Positions 28,157-37,400 of a stretch of DNA of 64,000 nt are shown piece by piece (position 1 is the first letter of the stretch; every line of letters starts with the position of its first letter). The stretch is from Paralcaligenes sp. KSB-10 (GTDB taxonomy: Bacteria; Pseudomonadota; Gammaproteobacteria; Burkholderiales; Burkholderiaceae_B). A model generated the notes under the pieces. That model saw only the letters and a program-made list of their open reading frames with translations, had not been told where the DNA came from and did no database searches. The stretch lies in assembly GCF_021266465.1 (NCBI RefSeq), contig NZ_CP089848.1, forward strand, positions 1,054,001 to 1,118,000, given 5' to 3'. The position numbers and the translations under genes are program-made.

Positions 28157-29038
28157 ATGCAAACCTTACATATCGACGATACGGTTCGCGTTACCGCTTC
28201 AGGAGGCGCATTGGGCGCCGATGTGCATAATGTAGATTTGTCGCAGCCCATTACGCAGCCGGCGGTAGAAGCTATCAAACAGGCGTGGGCAGATCACTTG
28301 GTTCTAAGGCTGCGAGGGCAAAAGAGACTCAGTGTGCAAAATCTGGCCGACTTTTCCCGCCATTTTGGATCTCTGGACAAAGCCCCCACTGCCAGTTCCA
28401 AGCTAGGCGACGATTTCGACTGGCAACATCCTGAGATAACCGTCATCTCAAATGTCACGACTAATGGCAAGCCTGTAGGAGCCCTTGGCGCATACGAAGC
28501 GGTATGGCATTCAGATATGACCTACAACCCCAAGCCGCCTAAAGGCAGCGCCCTGTATGCCATTGAAATTCCACCCAGTGGGGGCAATACTCAGTTCGCC
28601 AATATGTATGCGGCCTACGAGACTCTGCCTGCCAATCTGAAGACGCGAATCCAAGGGCTGCAGTGCATACATGACGCAAGCCGGAATAGCGCGGGCGAAC
28701 TCCGCAAGGGCTATGAAGATATCAGCGACCCACGAAAAACCGTTGGTGCCACCCATCCACTGGTGCGTATCCATCCCGTAACAGGAAAACCCGCCCTGTT
28801 CCTGGGCAGGCGGCGCAATGCCTATATCGTTGGCCAGGAGGTCGAAGAAAGCGAAGATCTCCTGAATAGTTTATGGGCCCACGCGACCCAAGAGAAGTTT
28901 GTCTGGACTCAAGTATGGCAATTGGACGACCTGATTTTATGGGATAACCGCTGCACCATGCATAGGCGGGATTCTTTCGATGCCACGACGAGGCGGCTAC
29001 TCTACCGTACACAAATTGCCGGTGAAGCAGTCATCTGA
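28157..29038 (+). CDS. TauD/TfdA-family Fe(II)/2-oxoglutarate dioxygenase
   Basis: The 293-residue product shows the TauD iron site: WHSDMTY gives the HxD pair and TMHRRDSFD gives the distal His, with the Arg of the following RRLLYRTQI as likely 2-oxoglutarate ligand. Family members hydroxylate and often release an anion from the substrate (sulfite, phenol). It is the first gene of a LysR-linked operon; AAGGAG precedes the ATG. The substrate is unknown, but neighbours point to a carboxylate or sugar-acid-like compound. Confidence 0.9.
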   Translation: MQTLHIDDTVRVTASGGALGADVHNVDLSQPITQPAVEAIKQAWADHLVLRLRGQKRLSVQNLADFSRHFGSLDKAPTASSKLGDDFDWQHPEITVISNVTTNGKPVGALGAYEAVWHSDMTYNPKPPKGSALYAIEIPPSGGNTQFANMYAAYETLPANLKTRIQGLQCIHDASRNSAGELRKGYEDISDPRKTVGATHPLVRIHPVTGKPALFLGRRRNAYIVGQEVEESEDLLNSLWAHATQEKFVWTQVWQLDDLILWDNRCTMHRRDSFDATTRRLLYRTQIAGEAVI

Positions 29039-29071
29039 TATTTCTTATAACACCCAATCCGGAATCCATTA

Positions 29072-30142
29072 ATGATTATCGAAAGAGCTGTCGTCAGACA
29101 GTTGTCGTTTCCCCTGATCACACCCTATAAGCTGTCGATGGGCAATCTGCATTTGTTCGATCCGATAGTGCTTGAATTGCTGGACAAGGAGGGGCGCTCG
29201 GGATGGGGGGAATGCTTGATCATTCCCGGCTATACCGAAGAAACGGTAGAGGGATCCTGGAATACCGCCATCGAATTGGGCGAACGGCTGAAGAAAGTGG
29301 CCATAGGCCAAGCCCATTCGATCATCGCCGGATATGGCGGCCGGTATCCAGGCATGGCAAGCACAGCTTATGCAGCCCTGGACATGCTGTGCAGCGAGAC
29401 GCCCTTCAGCGTTGACAAGGAAACTCGCGTTCCCTTGCTCGCCCCGTGCCAGGCCCATGAAGCGCATGCAATACGCGACGAGATCGATGCGCTTCTGGAA
29501 GCCGGCTTCGGAACCCTGAAAATCAAGGTCGGCTATAAATGGCAGGACGACCTGGACCGCATGTCGATCATACAGGGCTGCGTTGCGGGACGAGCTAGCC
29601 TGAGACTGGATGCCAACCAGGGCTATAGCAACGAGGACGGCCAGTCTTTCGCCTCTCGTTTGCATCCTCAAGGCATAGAGCTTCTGGAACAACCATGCGC
29701 TTCTGCAGACTGGGAAGCCAATGCCCGAGTCGCGGCGGTATCGACTGTTCCTGTGATGCTGGATGAATCGATCTACAAGGTCTCGGACATCGATCGCGCA
29801 GCCACTATTCCGAATGTCGGCTATGTCAAGCTCAAACTGAAAAAAATCGGCAGCGCTCAGCAATTGAGCGCTGCTCTACAACGAATACGAGACCTGGGCA
29901 TGACGCCAGTGCTGGGAGACGGCGTATCGATTGAACTTGGATGCTGGATGGAGGCCTGCGTAGCGGCCAAGGGAATTTCCAACGCAGGCGAGATGAACGG
30001 CTTTTTAAAAACGCGAACCCGTTTGTTTGAAAATCCGCTGCCCTTCACTGACGGGGCTATTCATTTGCCTGCCGGTTACTGGCCACGCATTGATCGCAGT
30101 GTTCTGAATGCGCATACGCTGCGCATGCGAGATATTTATTAA
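29072..30142 (+). CDS. Mandelate racemase/muconate lactonizing (enolase superfamily) enzyme
   Basis: The 356-residue product has the enolase-superfamily barrel features: KIKVGYK with the KxK base, metal-ligand segments RLDANQGYS, LLEQPC and MLDESIY, and a second general base in KLKLKKIG. This KxK/Lys pairing suggests an MLE or o-succinylbenzoate synthase/N-acylamino-acid racemase-like subgroup and not a mandelate racemase with His-Asp. Superfamily enzymes abstract a proton next to a carboxylate. It follows the dioxygenase by 33 bases in the same operon. Confidence 0.88.
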   Translation: MIIERAVVRQLSFPLITPYKLSMGNLHLFDPIVLELLDKEGRSGWGECLIIPGYTEETVEGSWNTAIELGERLKKVAIGQAHSIIAGYGGRYPGMASTAYAALDMLCSETPFSVDKETRVPLLAPCQAHEAHAIRDEIDALLEAGFGTLKIKVGYKWQDDLDRMSIIQGCVAGRASLRLDANQGYSNEDGQSFASRLHPQGIELLEQPCASADWEANARVAAVSTVPVMLDESIYKVSDIDRAATIPNVGYVKLKLKKIGSAQQLSAALQRIRDLGMTPVLGDGVSIELGCWMEACVAAKGISNAGEMNGFLKTRTRLFENPLPFTDGAIHLPAGYWPRIDRSVLNAHTLRMRDIY

Positions 30143-30170
30143 CAAAAAAAGCTGGAACAGGAGACAGGAT

Positions 30171-31157
30171 ATGAGAGCATTACTACTTGATGCAATACGA
30201 AAAATAAGTATGGCCGTGTTTTCGCTTGCTGCATTCATGAGCGTAGCCCAGGCGCAGAACTATCCAACAAGACCTATCAAAATTGTCGTAGCCGGACCAT
30301 CAGGAGGAGGTACTGACTTTCTGGCCCGATTGGTGGCCGATAAGCTGGCCAAGGAATTTCAGCAATCTGTCATCGTCGAGAATCGGCCTGGCGCATCGGG
30401 CTTGATAGGAACAAAATATGTCCGGCAAGCACAGCCCGACGGCTATACCCTAATTATGGGACATGCCGCGACCCATGCCATTCTTCCTTTGATACATACC
30501 GATCCAACCTACGACCCGATCAAGGACTTCACCCCCATCAGCCTAATTGCCACGGCGCCCGAAGTCCTGGTAGTGCCGGCGAAATCGCCTATAAAGACGT
30601 TTGCCGATCTGCTCAGGCTCGCCAAGGCAAAGCCCAGTGCGGCCACCTACGGAACCCCAGGTATCGGCCAACCACAGCATATTCTGGCGCTGCGGGTGAT
30701 GAAACAGGCTGGCATCAATATGCTGCATGTACCCTATAACGGCAGCAGCCCTGCCTTGACCGATTTACTAGGCGGGCGTCTGACCAGCATGTTTGTCACA
30801 CCGGCCGCTGTAATGCCTTTTATCCACTCAGGAAAAATACGGGCTTTAGCGGTCAGTTCGCAAACTCGTTCAAAAATCATGCCCGACGTGCCCACACTGG
30901 AAGAAGCTGGCTTGACAGGCCTGTATCAGGTCGGCTGGTTCGGACTGTTCGGGCCTGCACATATGCCCAAGCCTGTGGTCGGTACGCTTAGCCAGGCCGT
31001 CATGAAAATCATGGCCGATCCTGCGATTCGCAAACAGATTTCGGCTTCATATATGGAGCCCGAAGGCAGCACTCCCGAACAGTTTGCAGCGTTCCAAGCT
31101 GCGGAAGTCGCGAAATTCAGAAAAATAGTGGCTGACGCCAACGTCAAAATCAATTAA
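30171..31157 (+). CDS. Bug/TctC-family periplasmic solute-binding receptor
   Basis: The 328-residue precursor has a signal peptide (core MAVFSLAAFMSVAQA) and then NYPTRPIKIVVAGPSGGGTD, the Bug signature. ATG 30171 follows AGGAG at a good distance and is preferred over 30108, which lies inside the MR/MLE gene. It binds an unknown carboxylate, presumably the substrate of the dioxygenase and enolase encoded upstream. A second Bug gene follows after 13 bases. Confidence 0.93.
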   Translation: MRALLLDAIRKISMAVFSLAAFMSVAQAQNYPTRPIKIVVAGPSGGGTDFLARLVADKLAKEFQQSVIVENRPGASGLIGTKYVRQAQPDGYTLIMGHAATHAILPLIHTDPTYDPIKDFTPISLIATAPEVLVVPAKSPIKTFADLLRLAKAKPSAATYGTPGIGQPQHILALRVMKQAGINMLHVPYNGSSPALTDLLGGRLTSMFVTPAAVMPFIHSGKIRALAVSSQTRSKIMPDVPTLEEAGLTGLYQVGWFGLFGPAHMPKPVVGTLSQAVMKIMADPAIRKQISASYMEPEGSTPEQFAAFQAAEVAKFRKIVADANVKIN

Positions 31158-31170
31158 AGAGGATAAGCAC

Positions 31171-32151
31171 ATGAAACTGACCAGACTGCTTGGATGGGGG
31201 CTTGCTATCGCGTGCTCCAGTGCGGGTCATATAGCATGGGCGACCACGCCCCACTATCCCGACAAATCAATAAGAATGATCGTTGCCTATCCACCGGGCG
31301 GAGGAACCGACATACTGGCCCGTCTGGTAGGCGCTGAACTCGGCCGCGAACTGGGCCAGAGCATTATCGTAATCAATCGCGGCGGCGCATCCGGGGCAAT
31401 CGGCACGCTGGCTGCTGCGCGTTCCGATCCCGATGGATATACGATTCTCCTAGCAACGTCCAATGTAACGATTACACCCGCCATCGACAAAACCGCCAAG
31501 TTCTCGGTCACGCGCGATTTCAAAGCCGTCACCTTGCTAACGGAATCGCCATTTGCACTGGTCGCAACACCCTCGCTCAAGATCAAGACATTGCAGGATC
31601 TCGTGGAGCTTTCCCGAAAGAATCGAGGCTCCATTAATTACGCATCGACCGGCGTCGGCTCGCCCCAGCAACTGGCCACCGAACTTTTCAAAAAACGAAC
31701 TGGCCTCGATTGGCTGCATGTACCCTACCAGGGTGGCGGACCATCATTGAGCGCGCTGCTGGAAGGCCAGGTGCAAGTCATGTTCAGCAATGTGCTGCCG
31801 GTCTTGCCGTACATCAAGACCGGCAAGCTGGTCGCGCTGGCTCAGACGACCCAGGAACGTCTGCCTGTCCTGCCAGACGTTCCAACCATGGCTGAAGCGG
31901 GCAGCAAGAATTTTGTCGTGAGTTTCTGGTCCGGCATTCTAGTGCCGGCAAAAACACCCGATTCCATTATCACAACGCTCAACACCGCACTATTGAAGGT
32001 CATGCAGAAGCCCAATATACGCGAACAGCTCATAGCACAAGGAACAATAGTCCATCCATTGAATAGCTTGAAGTTCGCGGAATACATACATCAAGATCAG
32101 GCCTATTGGCGTCACGTGGCTGAATTGACCCACATCAGCATTACGCATTGA
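31171..32151 (+). CDS. Bug/TctC-family periplasmic solute-binding receptor
   Basis: The 326-residue precursor has a signal peptide ending near AWA and the mature start HYPDKSIRMIVAYPPGGGTD. It diverges clearly from the Bug protein encoded just upstream, so the pair is not a recent duplication and the two may bind different compounds. It belongs to the LysR-linked operon and is followed by the FAH-type hydrolase after 30 bases. No TctAB subunits are encoded. Confidence 0.93.
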   Translation: MKLTRLLGWGLAIACSSAGHIAWATTPHYPDKSIRMIVAYPPGGGTDILARLVGAELGRELGQSIIVINRGGASGAIGTLAAARSDPDGYTILLATSNVTITPAIDKTAKFSVTRDFKAVTLLTESPFALVATPSLKIKTLQDLVELSRKNRGSINYASTGVGSPQQLATELFKKRTGLDWLHVPYQGGGPSLSALLEGQVQVMFSNVLPVLPYIKTGKLVALAQTTQERLPVLPDVPTMAEAGSKNFVVSFWSGILVPAKTPDSIITTLNTALLKVMQKPNIREQLIAQGTIVHPLNSLKFAEYIHQDQAYWRHVAELTHISITH

Positions 32152-32181
32152 ACTGTCGGAAATACACAGAAGGAGTAACAA

Positions 32182-33027
32182 ATGAAATTAGTGAGGTACG
32201 GGGCCGCAGGATACGAGAAGCCGGGCCTGATTGATGCTCAGGGCAATATCCGCGACCTGAGCCAGATAGTGCCCGACATTGCCGCAAGCCAATTTGACGG
32301 GGGTGTCTTCGATCATCTCATACAGACCGACCCCACTACGCTTCCTTTGGTGCGTGAACCGCAACGGCTAGGCGTACCTTATACCGGCATGCAAAAAATA
32401 GTCGCGGTAGGATTGAATTATTCAGACCATGCCGCCGAAGCGCATATGGCGTTGCCCAAAGAACCAATTTTGTTCAGCAAAGCCATCACCAGCCTGAATG
32501 GCCCATACGACAATGTCGTATATCCAGTTGGTTGCGAGAAAGTCGACTGGGAAGTGGAACTCGGTGCAGTGATAGGAAAAAAAACCAAAAATGTTTCCGA
32601 AACGCAAGCCCTGGAGCACGTGGCCGGCTATTGCATCGTCAATGATGTGTCCGAACGCGAACTACAAATCGAACGTAGCGCAGGGCAATGGCACAAAGGG
32701 AAAAGTCTGGACACCTTTTGCCCCGTGGGGCCTTATCTGGTCACTCAACATGATATTCCCAACCCGCAAAACCTGGCTTTGTGGCTGGACGTCAATGGGG
32801 TGCGCTGCCAAACCGGGCATACCAGCAAGATGATTTTCGGAGTGGCGCGCCTGATCAGCTATATCAGCCAGTACATCACCTTGATGCCCGGAGATCTCAT
32901 CGCCACGGGCACTCCCCCTGGCGTCGGCATGGGAATGTCCCCACCCAAGTATCTACGGCATGGAGATCTTGTGGAGCTGGGCATCGACGGCCTGGGACAG
33001 CAATGCCAGAAAGTCGTTTCGATATAA
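32182..33027 (+). CDS. Fumarylacetoacetate hydrolase (FAH) family protein
   Basis: The 281-residue product carries the FAH fold signature: GLNYSDHAAEA near residue 75, metal ligands in DWEVELGAVIG (two Glu) and NDVSEREL (Asp), and TGTPPGVGMG near the C-terminus. Members hydrolyse or decarboxylate acylpyruvates and oxo-diacids, or dehydrate sugar lactones. Last gene of the operon; it probably completes cleavage of a ring-opened or oxidised substrate. AAGGAG precedes the ATG. Confidence 0.9.
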   Translation: MKLVRYGAAGYEKPGLIDAQGNIRDLSQIVPDIAASQFDGGVFDHLIQTDPTTLPLVREPQRLGVPYTGMQKIVAVGLNYSDHAAEAHMALPKEPILFSKAITSLNGPYDNVVYPVGCEKVDWEVELGAVIGKKTKNVSETQALEHVAGYCIVNDVSERELQIERSAGQWHKGKSLDTFCPVGPYLVTQHDIPNPQNLALWLDVNGVRCQTGHTSKMIFGVARLISYISQYITLMPGDLIATGTPPGVGMGMSPPKYLRHGDLVELGIDGLGQQCQKVVSI

Positions 33028-33220
33028 TCTGGCGGCGCGTATACGGTCAATTTGAAGAAGCCCCTCTCGAACAAGATGGGGTCGAGCCATAGCTTGCGAA
33101 AATAGTGCTTATTGGAAACCGGGGCTGGCGCAAACCAACGCAAGCTAATACCATGACGTTACGCACATGCATAGCGTCATAATGCTGCTGTGCAAGTACC
33201 ATACGCGATAGGCCATAACC

Positions 33221-34009
33221 ATGTTGAAATTCTCAGCCAATATTTCCATTATGTTCCAGGAACTGCCCGTACTGGAACGCCTGAAGGCCGCCGCGGACGC
33301 CGGCTTCAGGGCGATAGAAATCTGGTTCCCTTACGATATCCCTGCACCGGAAATGAAAGAGCAGCTGCGGAAACACCACCTTGTTTGCGTAGGCATGAAC
33401 TCGCCGTCCGGCAATGCGGCCGCGGGCGACTGGGGGCTGGCCGCCGACCCCGCCCGGCGCGACGAATTCATGGCAAGCGTGCGCCAGGCCATGGTGTATG
33501 CCCAGGCAATCGATTGCCCCAAGGTGCATGTCATGGCGGGCGTTGCACCGCCCTCGCTAAGCGTTGCCGATGCATGGGAAGTCTATGGCGGCAACATCAA
33601 GACGGCGTGCGCCCTTGCACAGGATTACGGCCGCCAGGTCCTGATAGAGCCGCTCAATGCGCTTGACCGCCCCAGCTATCTTCTCACCCGGCAAGCCCAG
33701 GCCATCGATCTCATCCGCGCACTGAACTGCGGCAATCTGCAGATCATGCTCGATCTTTATCATGTGCAGCGCGGCGAAGGCAATCTGGTTGAACGGATGC
33801 GCGCCAGCATGCCATTTGCGGGCCATATCCAGATTGCGGATGTGCCGGGGCGACACGAACCCGGAACGGGCGAGGTCAACTTCCCTTTTGTTTTCGCCGA
33901 GATTGAACGCCTGGGCTACAAGGGCTGGATAGGTTGCGAATACGCGCCGCTTGGCGCCACGACCGAAGGCCTGGGCTGGCGGGAACGGCTTGCCGGATCG
34001 GCCACATGA
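33221..34009 (+). CDS. otnI: Hydroxypyruvate isomerase-family protein (OtnI-like)
   Basis: The 262-residue TIM-barrel protein matches hydroxypyruvate isomerase/2-oxo-tetronate isomerase: KFSANISIMFQELP at the start, metal ligands in LIEPLN, LDLYHVQ, HIQIADVPGRHEPGTGE and the C-terminal GCEYAP. OtnI isomerises 2-oxo- to 3-oxo-tetronate in four-carbon acid sugar catabolism. Its stop overlaps the start of the OtnC-like gene by 4 bases (ATGA), which supports the OtnI call over plain hydroxypyruvate isomerase. Confidence 0.85.
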   Translation: MLKFSANISIMFQELPVLERLKAAADAGFRAIEIWFPYDIPAPEMKEQLRKHHLVCVGMNSPSGNAAAGDWGLAADPARRDEFMASVRQAMVYAQAIDCPKVHVMAGVAPPSLSVADAWEVYGGNIKTACALAQDYGRQVLIEPLNALDRPSYLLTRQAQAIDLIRALNCGNLQIMLDLYHVQRGEGNLVERMRASMPFAGHIQIADVPGRHEPGTGEVNFPFVFAEIERLGYKGWIGCEYAPLGATTEGLGWRERLAGSAT

Positions 34010-34662
34010 CGGAAACCCAGCTTCGAGACGAAATCGTACGGGTCGGGCGCAGCCTCTTTGAACGCGGCTACGTGCACGCCACCGCCGGCAATATCAGTTG
34101 CAGGCTCGACAATGGCTTTCTGATCACCCCCACCGACGCCTGCCTGGGCTTCCTGGATGCCGATCGCATTGCACGGGTCGATGCGCACGGCTCCTGGCTT
34201 GCCGGCGACAAGCCCAGCAAAACCCTGGCCTTGCACCAACACATTTATACCGCCGACCCAGGCGCCGCCTGCGTCATACACACCCACTCCACTCACCTGG
34301 TGGCGCTGACGCTCACGCGCACAACAGGCGAACCGGAACTCTTGCCACCCATCACACCGTATTTCGTCATGAAGATCGGGCACGTCCCGCTTATCCCCTA
34401 TCATCGCCCCGGCAGTCCGCAAACAGGCGTGCTGGTGGAACAGCAAATTCTGCAGGCAAGGAAAAAAGGCTCACCCATTTGCGCTGTCATGCTGGACCGG
34501 CTCGGGCCCAATGTCTGGAGCGAAACCCCGGGCGGCGCCATGGCAATTCTGGAAGAGCTGGAAGAAACCGCCAAACTATGGATGCTCAGCCGGCACAGCG
34601 CAACGCCCCTGAGCAGCGATCAGATCGAAGAACTGCGCCAGGCATTCGGCGCGCGCTGGTAA
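34006..34662 (+). CDS. otnC: Class II aldolase-family decarboxylase (OtnC-like)
   Basis: The 218-residue protein has the class II aldolase/adducin zinc site (CVIHTHSTHLVAL) and the substrate loop HATAGNISCRL. With a coupled otnI-like gene it fits 3-oxo-tetronate 4-phosphate decarboxylase, which yields dihydroxyacetone phosphate. The start overlaps the otnI stop; a longer in-frame start at 33934 lies inside that gene. The four-carbon acid sugar kinase OtnK and the first dehydrogenase are not encoded here, so the pathway must be completed elsewhere or differ. Confidence 0.83.
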   Translation: MTETQLRDEIVRVGRSLFERGYVHATAGNISCRLDNGFLITPTDACLGFLDADRIARVDAHGSWLAGDKPSKTLALHQHIYTADPGAACVIHTHSTHLVALTLTRTTGEPELLPPITPYFVMKIGHVPLIPYHRPGSPQTGVLVEQQILQARKKGSPICAVMLDRLGPNVWSETPGGAMAILEELEETAKLWMLSRHSATPLSSDQIEELRQAFGARW

Positions 34663-34684
34663 TTCCATTTCGCCCCTGGCGGCA

Positions 34685-36100
34685 CTACAACAACTTGCCC
34701 GGATTCATGATGTTGTGCGGATCGAACAGTTGCTTGATCTGTTGCATCAGCGCAATAGCGACCGGATCCTTGTAGTGGTGGAAAGCACGGCGCTTGAGCT
34801 GCCCTATGCCATGCTCGGCGCTGATGCTGCCTCCGTAAACCGCCACTTCATCGAACACGGCATCGGCCACCGCTTCTTCATGTTCGGCAGCCCAGGTTTT
34901 ATCGGCGCCCTGGGGACGGGAAATGTTGTAGTGCAAATTGCCATCGCCGAAGTGGCCGAATATGTAAGGCCGGCAATCGGGCGCCACCGCATGCAGGCCT
35001 TGCACGGCGGTGCGCATGAAATCGGGAATGCGCTCGATAGGCAGGGAAATATCGTGTTTCAGATGCGGGCCGTCGGCGCGCTGCGCTTCCGAGATTTCTT
35101 CGCGCAGCCGCCACAAGGTCTGCAACTGCGACAGCGATGCCGAAACGACCGCGTCCTGGCACAGTTCCTGCTCCAGCGCCTGGCCTATCACCTCTTCCAG
35201 CAAACGGTTCAGGCCTTCACCGTCGGCGGTGTCGGCCAATTCGATCAGCACATAGGCGGGATGGCGCTGCTCGAAAGGTTCATGCAGGCCCTCGGTATGC
35301 GCAAGCACCAGGTCCAGGCAAGCGTCGGTGAAAAATTCAAAAGCCTGCAGGCGCGCGCCGCAGGCGCCAAACAGCAGGCGAAATAACTCGAGCGATTGCT
35401 GCGCGGACTCGACGGCCACCAGCACCACCGAGCGCACTTGCGTCTGGGCATATAAGCGCAAAGCCACGCCTGTAATAATACCCAGCGTGCCCTCGGAGCC
35501 TATGAACAGCTGCTTCAGATCGTAGCCGGTATTGTCCTTGCGCAAGGTGTGCAGCCCATTGAAAATCGTGCCATCGGGCAGCACTGCCTCGACGCCCAGC
35601 ACCAGCTCGCGCGTCATGCCATACCGCACGACATTCACGCCGCCCGCATTGGTGGCCAGGTTGCCGCCGATTTGCGCGGAGTCTTCAGCCGCCAGACTAA
35701 GCGGCAGCATGCGCCCAGCTTCGTTTGCCGCACGCCTCAGGTTCCCCAGAATGCAGCCCGCGTCGACCACCAGCGTGTTGGCAATGGTGTCGAGCGAACG
35801 AATGCTGTTCATGCGATCCAGACACAGAATGACATTGGCCGGATTGGCGTCGGGCGTGGCCCCGCCGCACAAACCCGTGTTGCCGCCCCGCGGCACCACG
35901 GGCACCTTGTGGGCATGGCACAGACGCAGGCATTCGGCTACTTGCTGCGTGGACCGCGGCCGCACAAGCGCCTGTGCCTGCCCTGTGTAGATACCACGCC
36001 AATCGCTTAGCCATGGCACTATTTCCTCGGCTGCGGTTTGCACGACGTCCGGGCTCAGGGCGTTTTTCAATTCTTCCTGGAAACGGTTCATGATATCCAT
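34685..36100 (-). CDS. FAD-binding oxidoreductase (GlcD/D-2-hydroxyacid dehydrogenase type)
   Basis: The 471-residue flavoenzyme has the PCMH FAD-binding motif VVPRGGNTGLCGGATPD near residue 70, SAQIGGNLATNAGGVNVVRYGMTRELVLG (in part) and the C-terminal HGIGQLKR. It belongs to the D-lactate/glycolate/D-2-hydroxyglutarate dehydrogenase family, oxidising D-2-hydroxyacids. It lies 17 bases downstream of a FadR-type regulator on the same strand, the usual arrangement for such dehydrogenases. It converges on otnC. Confidence 0.9.
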   Translation of the reverse strand: MDIMNRFQEELKNALSPDVVQTAAEEIVPWLSDWRGIYTGQAQALVRPRSTQQVAECLRLCHAHKVPVVPRGGNTGLCGGATPDANPANVILCLDRMNSIRSLDTIANTLVVDAGCILGNLRRAANEAGRMLPLSLAAEDSAQIGGNLATNAGGVNVVRYGMTRELVLGVEAVLPDGTIFNGLHTLRKDNTGYDLKQLFIGSEGTLGIITGVALRLYAQTQVRSVVLVAVESAQQSLELFRLLFGACGARLQAFEFFTDACLDLVLAHTEGLHEPFEQRHPAYVLIELADTADGEGLNRLLEEVIGQALEQELCQDAVVSASLSQLQTLWRLREEISEAQRADGPHLKHDISLPIERIPDFMRTAVQGLHAVAPDCRPYIFGHFGDGNLHYNISRPQGADKTWAAEHEEAVADAVFDEVAVYGGSISAEHGIGQLKRRAFHHYKDPVAIALMQQIKQLFDPHNIMNPGKLL

Positions 36101-36117
36101 GCTTTCAAAATTCAGAT

Positions 36118-36849
36118 CTACAAAAAAGAAACATCGAGGCCCAGCCGCTGGCTGGCATTGTGCAAATGTTTTCTGGCCATGCTGCGGGCCAGCGCCGGGT
36201 CGTGTTGTTTGATCGCCGCCAGCACGGCTACATGCTCGTCATGCACATAGGATGCCAGTCCGGCTTTGGACGGCGTGGATTTCCGGGCGCGATCGAGCGC
36301 CAGGGTATTGAGCCTTGCCGCCCGCACACCATAGCGCCATTGCTCGTTGAGGTATTGCATCAATTGCATGTAGTGCGGATTATGCGTGGCCTTTGCAATG
36401 GCCTTGTGAAAAGCCAGATCCCACTCCAGCGCCTGATCGGGCTCGCCCAGGCTTTTTTTCAGGGAGCGCAGAATATCTTCCATCAGTGCAATTTCATCGG
36501 GGCCGGCATGCAAGGCGGCCAGGCTGGCCGCCCCCGCCTCGATTTCGCAGCGCAACTCGTAAATATGCCTGAGCGCCGTTTTGTCTACATCCGCGGGTAC
36601 GATAAGCTGGAAGCCTTCATCGACCGAACTGGCCAGCACGCGGCACCCCGCCCCCTGGCGACTTTCCACCAGCCCTTTGGTGCGCAAGCGTTCGGTCGCT
36701 TCGCGTATGACAGCGGCGCTGACATTGAACTCCTGCGCCAGCAGGCGCCCCGCTGGCAATTTGGCGCCGACAGCATAAACCCCCTGCTGGATACGCTCGA
36801 TCAGGGCATCGGCCACGCGGCTGGTCAGGGTTTGCGGTGAAATTTGCAT
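36118..36849 (-). CDS. FadR-subfamily GntR transcriptional regulator
   Basis: The 243-residue protein has an N-terminal GntR winged helix (GVYAVGAKLPAGRLLAQEFNV, in part; IREATERLRTKGLVESRQGAG) and a C-terminal FCD ligand domain with metal-binding residues (ELRCEIEAGAA, AFHKAIAKATHN, DEHVAVLAAI). It shares a transcript with the FAD oxidoreductase gene and probably represses it until a hydroxyacid is present. A palindrome 18 bases upstream of its start is a likely operator. Confidence 0.92.
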   Translation of the reverse strand: MQISPQTLTSRVADALIERIQQGVYAVGAKLPAGRLLAQEFNVSAAVIREATERLRTKGLVESRQGAGCRVLASSVDEGFQLIVPADVDKTALRHIYELRCEIEAGAASLAALHAGPDEIALMEDILRSLKKSLGEPDQALEWDLAFHKAIAKATHNPHYMQLMQYLNEQWRYGVRAARLNTLALDRARKSTPSKAGLASYVHDEHVAVLAAIKQHDPALARSMARKHLHNASQRLGLDVSFL

Positions 36850-36866
36850 AGCGGCAATAATATCAG

Positions 36867-36879
36867 GTTATCTGATAAC
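36867..36879. promoter_or_regulatory. Palindrome GTTATC-T-GATAAC, candidate FadR-type operator
   Basis: Perfect 6-base arms around one base, 17 bases upstream of the regulator start and just before the DUF3293 stop. Odd-centred short palindromes in this position are usual for GntR/FCD repressors and suggest autoregulation of the regulator-oxidoreductase operon. Confidence 0.5.
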
Positions 36880-36880
36880 T

Positions 36881-37318
36881 TTAAAGAAGCAACAACTGGG
36901 GCATGGCATCGCCGCCGCACCACACTATGGCGTTCTGGCGGAATTTTCCGCCCAAAGCCCGGGCATCCGCACGATCAATGCCCAAAACCAGAAAGCTCGG
37001 CTCGCCGGGCCATGAGTTCGATGGATGCCGCCCGACTCCTTGCATACAGGTATACGCGCTTCGATCCAGCCAGTCTTGCAGCTCGCGCTGGCGCCGGCGA
37101 TTTTCTGGCTCGGGTGTAACCCGGCTGAGCGGATTGAATGCCGTGATGAACGCCGCGCACCGCACGCCATGCCGCTCGAACAGGGCCGACAAGGCAGGGC
37201 TCGCTACTCCGACTCGCAGCGTGAAGCCGCTGGCACCGCTCACGATATAGTCCGTTTCGCGATAGGCGCGCAACAGCGTGGGGGAAATCAATGTTGTAGG
37301 CACTCGATTTGTGGCCAT
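36881..37318 (-). CDS. DUF3293 domain-containing protein
   Basis: The 145-residue product has the DUF3293 pattern: LLRAYRETDYIV at the N-terminus, FERHGVRCAAFITAFNPLSR in the middle and SFLVLGIDRADARALGGKF(R)QNAIVWCG near the end. The role of the family is unknown. The ATG at 37318 is chosen since the longer frame runs under the start of the divergent lipoprotein gene. It ends 31 bases before the GntR gene begins on the same strand. Confidence 0.75.
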   Translation of the reverse strand: MATNRVPTTLISPTLLRAYRETDYIVSGASGFTLRVGVASPALSALFERHGVRCAAFITAFNPLSRVTPEPENRRRQRELQDWLDRSAYTCMQGVGRHPSNSWPGEPSFLVLGIDRADARALGGKFRQNAIVWCGGDAMPQLLLL

Positions 37319-37400
37319 AAGCGCACATCTTAAGGCTTTTCGGGCCCATTTCGCCGCCTGCGCTATTGTCTGCACAGATGAACCCCACCATAATGCAGGC

